From: Halobaculum saliterrae
Lineage (GTDB): Archaea; Halobacteriota; Halobacteria; Halobacteriales; Haloferacaceae
DNA: 64,000 nucleotides
NCBI RefSeq assembly: GCF_009831625.1
Contig: NZ_WUUS01000011.1
Span: 62,001 to 126,000, forward strand
Direction: 5' to 3'
Shown: in pieces, positions 49,875 through 57,290 of the stretch
Layout: each line of letters begins with the position of its first letter
Position numbering within the stretch: position 1 is the stretch's first letter
Position numbers and translations under genes: made by a program
Notes under the pieces: generated by a model
Told to the model about the DNA's origin: nothing
Databases searched by the model: none
The model's input: the letters and a program-made list of their open reading frames with translations, nothing else

Positions 49875-51542
49875 ATGCGCGTCCTCGGCGTCGAGGGCAC
49901 GGCCTGGTGCGCCAGCGCCGCGGTGTTCGACGCCGAGGCCGACGCCGTTTTCATCGAGTCCGACCCCTACGAACCCGACAGCGGCGGCATCCATCCGCGC
50001 GAGGCCGCCGAACACATGGGCGGCGCGATCCCGCGGGTGATCGAGACCGCCCTCGAACACGCCCGCGAGGAGTACGACGACCGCGCCGCTGACGAGTCGC
50101 CCGTCGACGCCGTCGCGTTCTCCCGCGGTCCCGGGCTCGGTCCCTGCCTGCGCATCGTCGCCACCGCGGCCCGAGCGCTGGCGCGCACGCTCGACGTGCC
50201 GCTGGTCGGCGTCAACCACATGGTCGCGCACCTGGAGATCGGCCGCCACCGTGCCGGCTTCGACTCGCCCGTCTGCCTGAACGCCTCGGGGGCGAACGCC
50301 CACCTGCTGGGCTTCCACGACGGGCGCTACCGCGTGCTCGGCGAGACGATGGACACCGGTGTCGGCAACGCCCTCGACAAGTTCACGCGCCACGTCGGCT
50401 GGAGCCACCCCGGCGGCCCGAAGATCGAGGAACACGCCGCCGACGGCGAGTTCGTCGAGTTGCCCTACGTCGTGAAGGGGATGGACTTCTCGTTCTCGGG
50501 GATCATGTCGGCGGCGAAGGCGGCCCACGACGACGGCGTCCCCGTCGAGGACGTCTGTTTCTCGCTGCAGGAGCACGTCTTCGCGATGCTGACGGAGGTG
50601 GCCGAGCGGGCGCTGTCGCTGACGGGGACCGACGAGTTGGTGCTCGGCGGCGGCGTCGGCCAGAACGACCGGCTCCGGGAGATGCTCGCGTCGATGTGCG
50701 CCGAGCGCGGCGCCGACTTCCACGCGCCCGAGCCGCGGTTCCTCCGCGACAACGCCGGGATGATCGCGGTGCTCGGCGCGAAGATGGCCGCCGCCGGCGA
50801 CACCGTCGCCATCGAGGACTCCGCGATCGACCCCGACTTCCGGCCGGATCAGGTGCCGGTGACGTGGCGCGACGACGCGGAGTCGGTCGCGCGAGTGCCG
50901 AGCGCGGCGGACGGGGAGGACCGCGGGGGGGACGACCGAGCCGGCCGCGACGCCGCCGACATGCGCGGCGCGGAGGCGACCGTCGAGGTCGACGGCGACG
51001 GGGTCGTGAAGCGACGGCTCCCGAAGGGGTACCGCCATCCGGAACTGGACGAGACGCTGCGGCGCGACCGGACTGTCGCGGAGGCGCGCCTGCTCGCGGC
51101 CGCCCGTCAGGCGGGGGTGCCGACGCCGTTGGTCCGCGACGTGGACGTCGCCGAGGCGACGATCGCGATGCAGTTCGTCGGCGATCGCGACCTGGCGGCG
51201 GCGCTCACCGAGGACCGCGCCCGGACGGTCGGCGAGCACCTCGCGCGGCTCCACGACGCCGGGATCGTCCACGGCGACCCGACGACGCGCAACGTCAGGG
51301 TGGGCCGCGAGGGATCGCCCGAGAACGGACGGCTCTTCCCCATCGACTTCGGCCTCGGCTTCAGCTCCGACCACGTCGAGGACTACGCGATGGACCTGCA
51401 CGTGTTCGAGCAGTCGATCGAGGGGACCGCGAGCGAGCCCGAGCGGCTCGTCGCAGCGGTCGAGGACGGCTATCGGGCGGTCGGCGACCCCGCCGTGCTG
51501 GACCGGCTCCGCGGCGTCGAGGGACGCGGTCGCTACCAGTAG
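49875..51542 (+). CDS. kae1-bud32: Kae1-Bud32 fusion (KEOPS t6A synthase and kinase)
   Basis: Makes threonylcarbamoyladenosine (t6A) at tRNA position 37 as part of KEOPS. The 555-residue fusion has Kae1 at residues 1 to about 325, with metal ligands His115 and His119 in 'VGVNHMVAHLEIGR' and 'FSRGPGLGPCLRI'. An acidic linker (about 330-355) leads to the Bud32 kinase (about 360-555): Lys in 'DGDGVVKRRLPKGYRHPELD', catalytic loop 'IVHGDPTTRNVRVG', metal Asp in 'PIDFGLGFSSDHVEDYAMD'. The fused form is common in euryarchaea. Confidence 0.95.
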   Translation: MRVLGVEGTAWCASAAVFDAEADAVFIESDPYEPDSGGIHPREAAEHMGGAIPRVIETALEHAREEYDDRAADESPVDAVAFSRGPGLGPCLRIVATAARALARTLDVPLVGVNHMVAHLEIGRHRAGFDSPVCLNASGANAHLLGFHDGRYRVLGETMDTGVGNALDKFTRHVGWSHPGGPKIEEHAADGEFVELPYVVKGMDFSFSGIMSAAKAAHDDGVPVEDVCFSLQEHVFAMLTEVAERALSLTGTDELVLGGGVGQNDRLREMLASMCAERGADFHAPEPRFLRDNAGMIAVLGAKMAAAGDTVAIEDSAIDPDFRPDQVPVTWRDDAESVARVPSAADGEDRGGDDRAGRDAADMRGAEATVEVDGDGVVKRRLPKGYRHPELDETLRRDRTVAEARLLAAARQAGVPTPLVRDVDVAEATIAMQFVGDRDLAAALTEDRARTVGEHLARLHDAGIVHGDPTTRNVRVGREGSPENGRLFPIDFGLGFSSDHVEDYAMDLHVFEQSIEGTASEPERLVAAVEDGYRAVGDPAVLDRLRGVEGRGRYQ

Positions 51543-51606
51543 CGTCGGCGTCGGGATGCCGGATTCGGGCCAAAACGATTTATCCGACGGCGTCGTTGAC
51601 TGAGCC

Positions 51607-51888
51607 ATGGCAGACAAACCCCAGACAGGGGAGCTCTTCGGGATCCCGTACAACTTCGAGCGTCCGAGCGTCGGTCGCCTGCTCTCCTCGTACTGGAAGC
51701 CCGGCAAGGGTATGCTGGTGGAGAAGCCGTTCGGCATCGGCTACACGCTCAACCTCGCGAACTGGCGCTCGTGGCTCGTCCTCGTCGTCGCGGGCGCGCT
51801 GCTGTATCAGGAACGCGGCGGCGGCGACGACGACGGCGACGTCGACGACGAGGCCGAACCCGTCGAGGTCATCGTCGACGACGACTGA
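51607..51888 (+). CDS. DUF5808-domain membrane protein
   Basis: The 93 residues contain 'GELFGIPYNFERPSVGRLLS' and 'WKPGKGMLVEKPFGIGYTLN', the DUF5808 pattern, then one transmembrane helix ('WRSWLVLVVAGALLYQ') and an Asp/Glu tail. Function unknown. The T-rich GATTTATCC promoter element is about 30 bp upstream of the ATG. Confidence 0.82.
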   Translation: MADKPQTGELFGIPYNFERPSVGRLLSSYWKPGKGMLVEKPFGIGYTLNLANWRSWLVLVVAGALLYQERGGGDDDGDVDDEAEPVEVIVDDD

Positions 51889-51911
51889 ACGTCCGGACGA
51901 CGACCGGGCGC

Positions 51912-52331
51912 CTACTCGCTCCACTTCTCCGACTCCGCCCGGTCCCGCCAGGCGCGCTGCTGTGCGCGCTCCGCGACGTGGTCGACGCCGTCGGCGACGT
52001 CCTCGCGGACGGCCGTCTCGAACGCGTCCAGTTCGTTCAGGACGTTTCGCCGATACGCCGTGACGAGCTCGTACGTCCAGCGGCCCTCGACGACGCCCGC
52101 CGGGAGCAGCCGGTCGCGGATCTCGTCGGCGTACTCGTCGTGGCCGGCGGCCCGGAGGAGCTCCTCCGCCTCCGCGAACCGGTCCATCGCGTGGCCGGTT
52201 CGGTGGTGACAGCCGAGCAGGTCGGCGTACGCGCGGTGGGCGTGTTCGATCCCGAGCTGTATCGAGTGCAGCGCCGCCCGTTCGTCCGCGGTCAGGTCGG
52301 GAACGCCCCGGGCCGGTTTGTCGACGGACAT
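51912..52331 (-). CDS. Haloarchaeal helical protein, 139 aa, unknown
   Basis: All-helical and soluble: 'LTADERAALHSIQLGIEHAH', 'YADLLGCHHRTGHAMDRFAE' and a C-terminal helix ending in 'WRDRAESEKWSE'. A His-His pair and scattered Glu might bind metal, but nothing is diagnostic. ATG 52331 is preferred: in-frame upstream residues lie in the promoter. It is convergent with the DUF5808 gene. Confidence 0.65.
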   Translation of the reverse strand: MSVDKPARGVPDLTADERAALHSIQLGIEHAHRAYADLLGCHHRTGHAMDRFAEAEELLRAAGHDEYADEIRDRLLPAGVVEGRWTYELVTAYRRNVLNELDAFETAVREDVADGVDHVAERAQQRAWRDRAESEKWSE

Positions 52332-52408
52332 ATCACGTGCTACGTCACCATACACCAAGGAGCTTGTGTGCCCGAACGATTAGGGGGGCCGACGACGAGG
52401 GGGGTGGC

Positions 52409-52672
52409 ATGAACGGGTCGTTCCTCGCGTCGATGGCGCTGACGCTGGCGTCGCTCGGCGGCTACGTCCTCGGGACCGTCGCGCCGTACCCCGGTCGGGA
52501 GGCGAGCATCGCGGGGCTGTTCGTGGGGATAACGCTCGCGGTCGTGACCCACGGCCGGAGCGACGCGGGATCGACGGATCCCGAGACCGACGCGGGAACG
52601 CCGGAGCCCGGAATCGGCTCGGAAACGACCGGCTCCGGGAGCGACCCACGTGACGGGGGTGGATCGCGGTGA
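52409..52672 (+). CDS. Two-helix membrane protein in front of corA, 87 aa
   Basis: The 87 residues have two hydrophobic helices ('FLASMALTLASLGGYVLGTV' and 'ASIAGLFVGITLAVVTHG') and a Ser/Thr/Gly/Asp disordered tail. The stop codon overlaps the corA start (GTGA), so the two are translationally coupled. It may help CorA in the membrane, but only the overlap suggests this. Confidence 0.7.
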   Translation: MNGSFLASMALTLASLGGYVLGTVAPYPGREASIAGLFVGITLAVVTHGRSDAGSTDPETDAGTPEPGIGSETTGSGSDPRDGGGSR

Positions 52673-53700
52673 TCCACGCGATGTCGTACACCGACGGGGA
52701 GGCCGCGACGTTCGAGGAGGTGACGGCGGCCGCGGAGGCGCCGGGGACGACGTGGGTGTGGGTGAACGCGGCCGACCGGGGCGGGGACGGGGATCCCGCG
52801 GTTCGGGAGGGGGAGACCGACGTGGGTCGGGTCCCGCAGCCGACGGGCGAGCTCGCGACGGTGACCGAGCGGTTCGACATCCACCCGCTACACGTCGAGG
52901 ACGTGCTCGGCGACGCCCGCCCGAAGTCGGAGCTGCTGGACGAGTACGCGTTCCTGCTCGTGAAGGGCGCCCGGTTTCGCGTCGGGGAGACGACGTTCCT
53001 CGAGGAGATCCGGACGCGTCCGGTGGGCGTGTTCGTCGGCGACGACTGGCTGGTGACGGTGACGGTCGACAGCGACGACGCCGTCGAGGCGGTGTGGAAC
53101 CGCCTCGAGGGCGCGGACCGGCGGGCGCTTGCCCGCGGGGCGGACTTCGCGGGCTACCTCGTCGTCGACCGGATCGTGGACGGCTACTTCCGCCTCCTGG
53201 AGGAGCTGGAGGACGACATCGAGACCGTCGAGGACCGCGTCATCGAGGCGCCCGACCCGGACACCCTCGCGGCGATCAACGAGCTCCGGCGGGAGCTGCT
53301 GTCGGTCCGGCGGGTCGTGTGGCCGACCCGCGACGCCGTGAACGCGCTCTCGCGCGGCGACGCCGACCAGATCGCCGAGTCGACCGAGAAGTACTACCGC
53401 GACGTGTACGACCACCTCGTGCAGCTGGTCGAGCTGACCGAGACGTACCGCGACCTCACCGCCGGCGCGCGCGACATCTACCTCAACACGCTGTCGCAGT
53501 CGACGAACGAGGTGATGCGCCGGCTCACGGTCGTCGCGACGATCGTCCTCCCGCTGACGTTCGTCGCCGGCGTGTTCGGGATGAACTTCGAGTCGATGCC
53601 GGAGCTCGGGTGGCCGTACGCGTACCACACGGCGATGCTCGGGATGGGCGGCATCGCGCTCGTGCTGGTCGCGTACTTCCGGCGCGAGGGCTGGTTGTGA
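52669..53700 (+). CDS. corA: CorA-family Mg2+/Co2+ transporter
   Basis: The 343-residue pentameric channel has a large N-terminal cytoplasmic domain (residues 1 to about 275, with 'IHPLHVEDVLGDARPKSELL' and a long stalk helix) and two C-terminal helices carrying the selectivity motif GMN in 'FVAGVFGMNFESMPELGWPY'. It uses a GTG start. Acidic overall, normal length. No regulator is adjacent. Confidence 0.93.
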   Translation: MIHAMSYTDGEAATFEEVTAAAEAPGTTWVWVNAADRGGDGDPAVREGETDVGRVPQPTGELATVTERFDIHPLHVEDVLGDARPKSELLDEYAFLLVKGARFRVGETTFLEEIRTRPVGVFVGDDWLVTVTVDSDDAVEAVWNRLEGADRRALARGADFAGYLVVDRIVDGYFRLLEELEDDIETVEDRVIEAPDPDTLAAINELRRELLSVRRVVWPTRDAVNALSRGDADQIAESTEKYYRDVYDHLVQLVELTETYRDLTAGARDIYLNTLSQSTNEVMRRLTVVATIVLPLTFVAGVFGMNFESMPELGWPYAYHTAMLGMGGIALVLVAYFRREGWL

Positions 53701-53783
53701 GCCGGACGAGTTCCGTGGCTCGGTCGATCCGCCGGCCCGACTGATCCGCCGACACGGCCGATCGGACGGCCGCCGTGTGGCAC

Positions 53784-55166
53784 TCAGCCGTCGGCGATCC
53801 GTCGCACCGATCCCCCGTCGTCGCCGACCGTGCAGACGTACACCTCCCCGTCGGGGCCCTCCCCGAACGAGAGCAGTCCGCCGCCGAGCCCCGTTGTCGA
53901 CACCGCGCGGGTCGGCCATCGACCCGACTCGCGCGGCTCGGCCAGGAACAGGTCCCCATCGGGGCGGTAGTCGCCGAACACGTACGTCCCCGCGAGGTCG
54001 GCGACGGCGTCGCCGCGGTAGACGTAGCCGCCGATGACCGAGATCCCGGTCACCGCGCCGTCGCCGGAGTGAGGGTACTCGATCACCGGGTCGATCAGCG
54101 GACCGCCGTCGGGCGTCTCGGTCGGCGCCTCCGCGGCGTCGAACGGCCGGAACCCCTCACGGACGTTCCAGCCGTAGTTGCCGCCGGCCTCGACGCGGTT
54201 CACCTCCTCGTAGCGGTTCTGCCCCACGTCGGCGACGAGGAAGTCGTCCGTCTCGCGGTCGAAGCTGAACCGCCACGGGTTGCGGAGGCCCCACGCGTAC
54301 TGCTCGGGGAGCCCCTGGCCGCCGACGAGCGGGTTGTCGTCGGGGACGCCGTATGGATCGCCGTCATCGCCGACGCCGACGTCGTCGCCGCCGAGCGGGT
54401 CGATCCGGAGGACGCTCCCGAGGAGGTTCTCGGTCACGTCCTGCCCGTTGCCGCCCGCGACGCCGTCGTACCAGTCCTCGACGTGGCCGGTGCCCCGGTC
54501 GCCGGCGCCGCCGCCGTCGCCGACCCCGACGTACAGCAGTCCGTCCGGGCCGAACACGACCGACCCGGCGTTGTGGTTCGGCTGCGGCTCGGGGATCTCG
54601 AGGAGGATGCGCTCGCTGTCGGGGTCGGCGGCGTCGGGCGTCGCGCGGAACTCCGAGAGGACGAAGGTGTGGCTGTAGTCGCTCGGCATTCCGTCGCGCA
54701 GCGGGCCGCTGTACCGGACGTACACTCGATCCTCGTCGGGGAACTGGGGATGAAACGCGAGCCCGAGCAGTCCCATCTCGCCGCCTGCCCGGCCCAAGCG
54801 GTCGGTCACGTCGAGGAACGGCGACCCGTCGCCGCCGGCGAGAAGCGTCACCGTCCCCTGTTGGTCAACGACGTACAGACGGCCGTCGAGGCCGGCGGGC
54901 GCTTCCACGCCCAGCGGGGCGGCGAAGCCGTCGGCGATCGGCTCGGTCGCGAGCGAGTCGGGCGCGTCCGCGTCCGCCCCTGTCGTATCGGTGCCGGTCG
55001 TATCAGTTCGAGTCGTGTCGGTGCCGGCCGATTCCCGTCGATCCGCCGGCCCGGAGCGTCCGGACGTACAGCCCGCGACGGCGGTCGCGGCGAGCGTGCC
55101 AGAGCCCCCGAGACGGCGGAGGAACGTCCGTCGATCCATCGAGGCGTCCCGATCGGAACTGTCCAT
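53784..55166 (-). CDS. PQQ-type sugar dehydrogenase-like lipoprotein with Tat signal
   Basis: The 460-residue exported beta-propeller protein has a Tat signal 'MDRRTFLRRLGGSGTLAA' with lipobox 'TAVAGCTS', then a Thr/Asp linker and the soluble aldose/glucose dehydrogenase-like propeller ('MGLLGLAFHPQFPDEDRVYV', 'NHNAGSVVFGPDGLLYVGVG', 'GGNYGWNVREGF'). Cofactor and substrate are not assured, since many haloarchaeal members are uncharacterised. A GTATAC TATA at 55192-55197 supports start 55166; the ATG at 55139 would give the Tat motif at the very N-terminus and is an alternative. Confidence 0.85.
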   Translation of the reverse strand: MDSSDRDASMDRRTFLRRLGGSGTLAATAVAGCTSGRSGPADRRESAGTDTTRTDTTGTDTTGADADAPDSLATEPIADGFAAPLGVEAPAGLDGRLYVVDQQGTVTLLAGGDGSPFLDVTDRLGRAGGEMGLLGLAFHPQFPDEDRVYVRYSGPLRDGMPSDYSHTFVLSEFRATPDAADPDSERILLEIPEPQPNHNAGSVVFGPDGLLYVGVGDGGGAGDRGTGHVEDWYDGVAGGNGQDVTENLLGSVLRIDPLGGDDVGVGDDGDPYGVPDDNPLVGGQGLPEQYAWGLRNPWRFSFDRETDDFLVADVGQNRYEEVNRVEAGGNYGWNVREGFRPFDAAEAPTETPDGGPLIDPVIEYPHSGDGAVTGISVIGGYVYRGDAVADLAGTYVFGDYRPDGDLFLAEPRESGRWPTRAVSTTGLGGGLLSFGEGPDGEVYVCTVGDDGGSVRRIADG

Positions 55167-55233
55167 GCGGGGCGTGACGGTCCGCGTCGGTGTATACTCG
55201 TGGGCGGGTTGACTCCGCGGGAGACCGGGATCC

Positions 55234-55698
55234 TCACCTGAAGCGCCACGTCGCCGCGACGCCCGCCAGCCACGCGACGGCGAAGAAGGTAGCGAGCAAC
55301 TGGACCGCCCCGATCGCGGCGCCGCCGGCCGCGACCGCGGCGACGAACACCGCCGCATCGACGCCCAGCCCCGCGCCGACGATCCAGCGGAACCAGCGCG
55401 CCGGGCGCTCGACGCGGCCGAACAGGACCGTATTGAGCCACACGCCGCCGATCGCGCCCGGCGCGACGAGCGCGAACACCGGGTACAGCGCACGCGGCCC
55501 GACGACCCCGAGGGCGACCGCCAGCGCGAGGACGGCGACCGCGAGCGCCGACGTGGTCAACGCGCCGGAGACCGCGGCGTGCCCCTGACGGGAGATGCGT
55601 CGGTCGCGGCGGTCGAGAACGGACTCGGGGTCGATCCCGTCCGGATCGGATGCCACACGCGTTGTCACGGCGTGTACGCCATTGGATATTACGCCCAT
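55234..55698 (-). CDS. Four-helix haloarchaeal membrane protein, 154 aa
   Basis: After a soluble N-terminus ('VASDPDGIDPESVLDRRDRR') come four hydrophobic helices (about residues 43-68, 72-92, 105-125 and 128-150). No charged pore residues or motif are seen. It lies between the dehydrogenase and nuclease genes, with a separate start at 55698. Function unknown. Confidence 0.6.
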   Translation of the reverse strand: MGVISNGVHAVTTRVASDPDGIDPESVLDRRDRRISRQGHAAVSGALTTSALAVAVLALAVALGVVGPRALYPVFALVAPGAIGGVWLNTVLFGRVERPARWFRWIVGAGLGVDAAVFVAAVAAGGAAIGAVQLLATFFAVAWLAGVAATWRFR

Positions 55699-55749
55699 AC
55701 GGATGGGCTATCGCGCCCGTCGTGGATGGACTACCGCGCCCGACGGAGG

Positions 55750-57045
55750 TCACACCGTCACGCGCTCGCCGACCGACGGTGCCGCGGCGTCGTAGCCGTC
55801 GGCCCGCAACTCCTCGGCGAACGTCGGGCAGCGGTCCCCGTGGTTGACGAGCACCGTCGCGCCGCGGTAGTCGTCGAGGAACGCACGCAGACCGTCGCGG
55901 TCGGCGTGCGCGGAGAAGTCGAACAGTTCGACGCGGGCGGCGACCGGAACGACGCCGCCGTCGAGCTCACAGCGACCGTGTTCGAGCAGCTGTCGACCGT
56001 TCGTTCCCTCGACCTGGTAGCCGGTGAGACACACCCGGTTCGTCGGGTTCGAGCGAAGCATCGGCAGGTAGCGCATCACCGGCCCGCCCGAGAGCATCCC
56101 GGACGTGGTGACGATGGCCTCGTTGTCGGCGGCGATACGCTCCCGTTGTCCACGGGACGCCCCCGAGCGTCCCGTGCGGCCTGCGGGACCGGAGGTCCCG
56201 CTCTGGCCGGCCTTCCCGCCGACGTACCGCGCGCCGGACTTCGCCCGCCGGAGCGCCTCCGGGTCCCGGACGTACTCGGGGTATCGCCGGACGATGTCGG
56301 TGACGCGCTGGCCCATGCCGTCGAGGTACGGGCGGATCTCGGTGTCCTCCAGCACCGTCAGAATCTCCTGCGTCCGACCGATCGCGAACGCGGGGATCAG
56401 CGCGGTTCCGCCCTCGTATCGGGTGGTTCGGACCGTCTCGACGAACCGCTCCTCGACGCGGGCGCGGTCCTCGTGGGTCACGTCCGAGTAGGTGCTCTCG
56501 CAGATCACCGCGTCCGCGTCGGGCCGTGCCGTCGACCCCGACAGCAGGCGGGTGTCGTCGGTGTGGAAGTCGGCCGTGTACAGCAGCCGCGTGTCGCCGT
56601 CGTCGACGAGAACGTGCGCGCTCCCGGGGATGTGACCGGCGTCGAGGAGGGTGACCTCGTACTCGGTGCCGCCGGCGGCGACGGTGAACGGCTCGCCGTA
56701 GCCGTGGCGCTCCTCGACCTCCCCGAGGCGCTGGACGTGGCTCTCGGTGAAGGTACACTCGTAGCCGCGCAGCTTCAGCGTGTCGCGTGCGAGCACCCGA
56801 GCCAACTCGGCCGTCGGCGGCGTCCAGTGGACCGAGGGACGGCGGTCGCCGCGCAGTAGGGCGGGCACCTGCCCGACGTGGTCGAGGTGGCCGTGGCTGA
56901 CGACGACCGCGTCCGGCTCCGGCCGGCCGACGGGGTACTGCGGCGGCTCCCCGGTCAGCATCCCGTAGTCGAGGAGGAGCGCGTCGTCGATGAGGACCGC
57001 CGAGCGACCCACCTCGCGGGCGCCGCCGAGGAACTGGATCTCCAT
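55750..57045 (-). CDS. Beta-CASP metallo-beta-lactamase RNase (aCPSF2/RNase J-like)
   Basis: The 431-residue ribonuclease has metallo-beta-lactamase motifs 'VVVSHGHLDHVGQVPALL', 'LLDAGHIPGSAHVLV' and 'LLYTADFHTDDTRLL'. The beta-CASP motif blocks include 'DAVICESTYSDVTHED' (motif A), 'LFDFSAHADRDGLRAFL' (motif B) and 'TVLVNHGDRCPTFAEEL' (motif C). It likely processes or degrades mRNA ends. No N-terminal KH domain is present, so it is not aCPSF1. A Gly/Ser-rich insert 'GKAGQSGTSGPAGRTGRSG' around residue 278 is encoded by two DNA hairpins. Confidence 0.9.
   Translation of the reverse strand: MEIQFLGGAREVGRSAVLIDDALLLDYGMLTGEPPQYPVGRPEPDAVVVSHGHLDHVGQVPALLRGDRRPSVHWTPPTAELARVLARDTLKLRGYECTFTESHVQRLGEVEERHGYGEPFTVAAGGTEYEVTLLDAGHIPGSAHVLVDDGDTRLLYTADFHTDDTRLLSGSTARPDADAVICESTYSDVTHEDRARVEERFVETVRTTRYEGGTALIPAFAIGRTQEILTVLEDTEIRPYLDGMGQRVTDIVRRYPEYVRDPEALRRAKSGARYVGGKAGQSGTSGPAGRTGRSGASRGQRERIAADNEAIVTTSGMLSGGPVMRYLPMLRSNPTNRVCLTGYQVEGTNGRQLLEHGRCELDGGVVPVAARVELFDFSAHADRDGLRAFLDDYRGATVLVNHGDRCPTFAEELRADGYDAAAPSVGERVTV
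56153..56201. repeat. Two adjacent perfect hairpins inside the beta-CASP nuclease gene
   Basis: CGGGACGC-CCCCGA-GCGTCCCG (56153-56174) and GCGGGACC-GGA-GGTCCCGC (56183-56201), 8-bp stems, 8 bp apart. They encode the Gly/Ser/Thr-rich linker of the nuclease. They resemble a small palindromic repeat element that entered a tolerant loop. Confidence 0.8.
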
Positions 57046-57112
57046 CGCGTGAACGGCGGGGCTCGCCGGAGTTGGGTTCGTCGGTTCCTCGCGCGGGTCG
57101 CCGGCGACGGCG

Positions 57113-57205
57113 TCAGACTACCTGCACCGCGACCAGCGCGGCGGCCCCCAACGCCAGCACGCACAGCACGCCGACCGAGAGCGTGGACATCCGCTTCATG
57201 TTCAT
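57113..57205 (-). CDS. Candidate 30-aa single-helix membrane protein
   Basis: 'MNMKRMSTLSVGVLC' then a hydrophobic stretch to 'AALVAVQVV'. The helix plus basic N-terminus is the usual layout of tiny membrane proteins. A CGTTATGC element about 27 bp before the ATG at 57205 fits a leaderless mRNA. The 30-codon frame is short, so this rests on promoter and hydrophobicity alone. Confidence 0.5.
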   Translation of the reverse strand: MNMKRMSTLSVGVLCVLALGAAALVAVQVV

Positions 57206-57290
57206 ACCGAATCGGGGTGAGACCGCCGCATAACGGTTCGGTCCCGCCTATCACGGGTGAAAAACCGACCCCGATCGATCGCGCCTCCCG

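Noticed and set aside
48813-51737. 974-codon minus-strand open frame opposite spt4 to kae1-bud32
   Set aside because: Antisense shadow of five well-identified genes; no conserved motif and no promoter.
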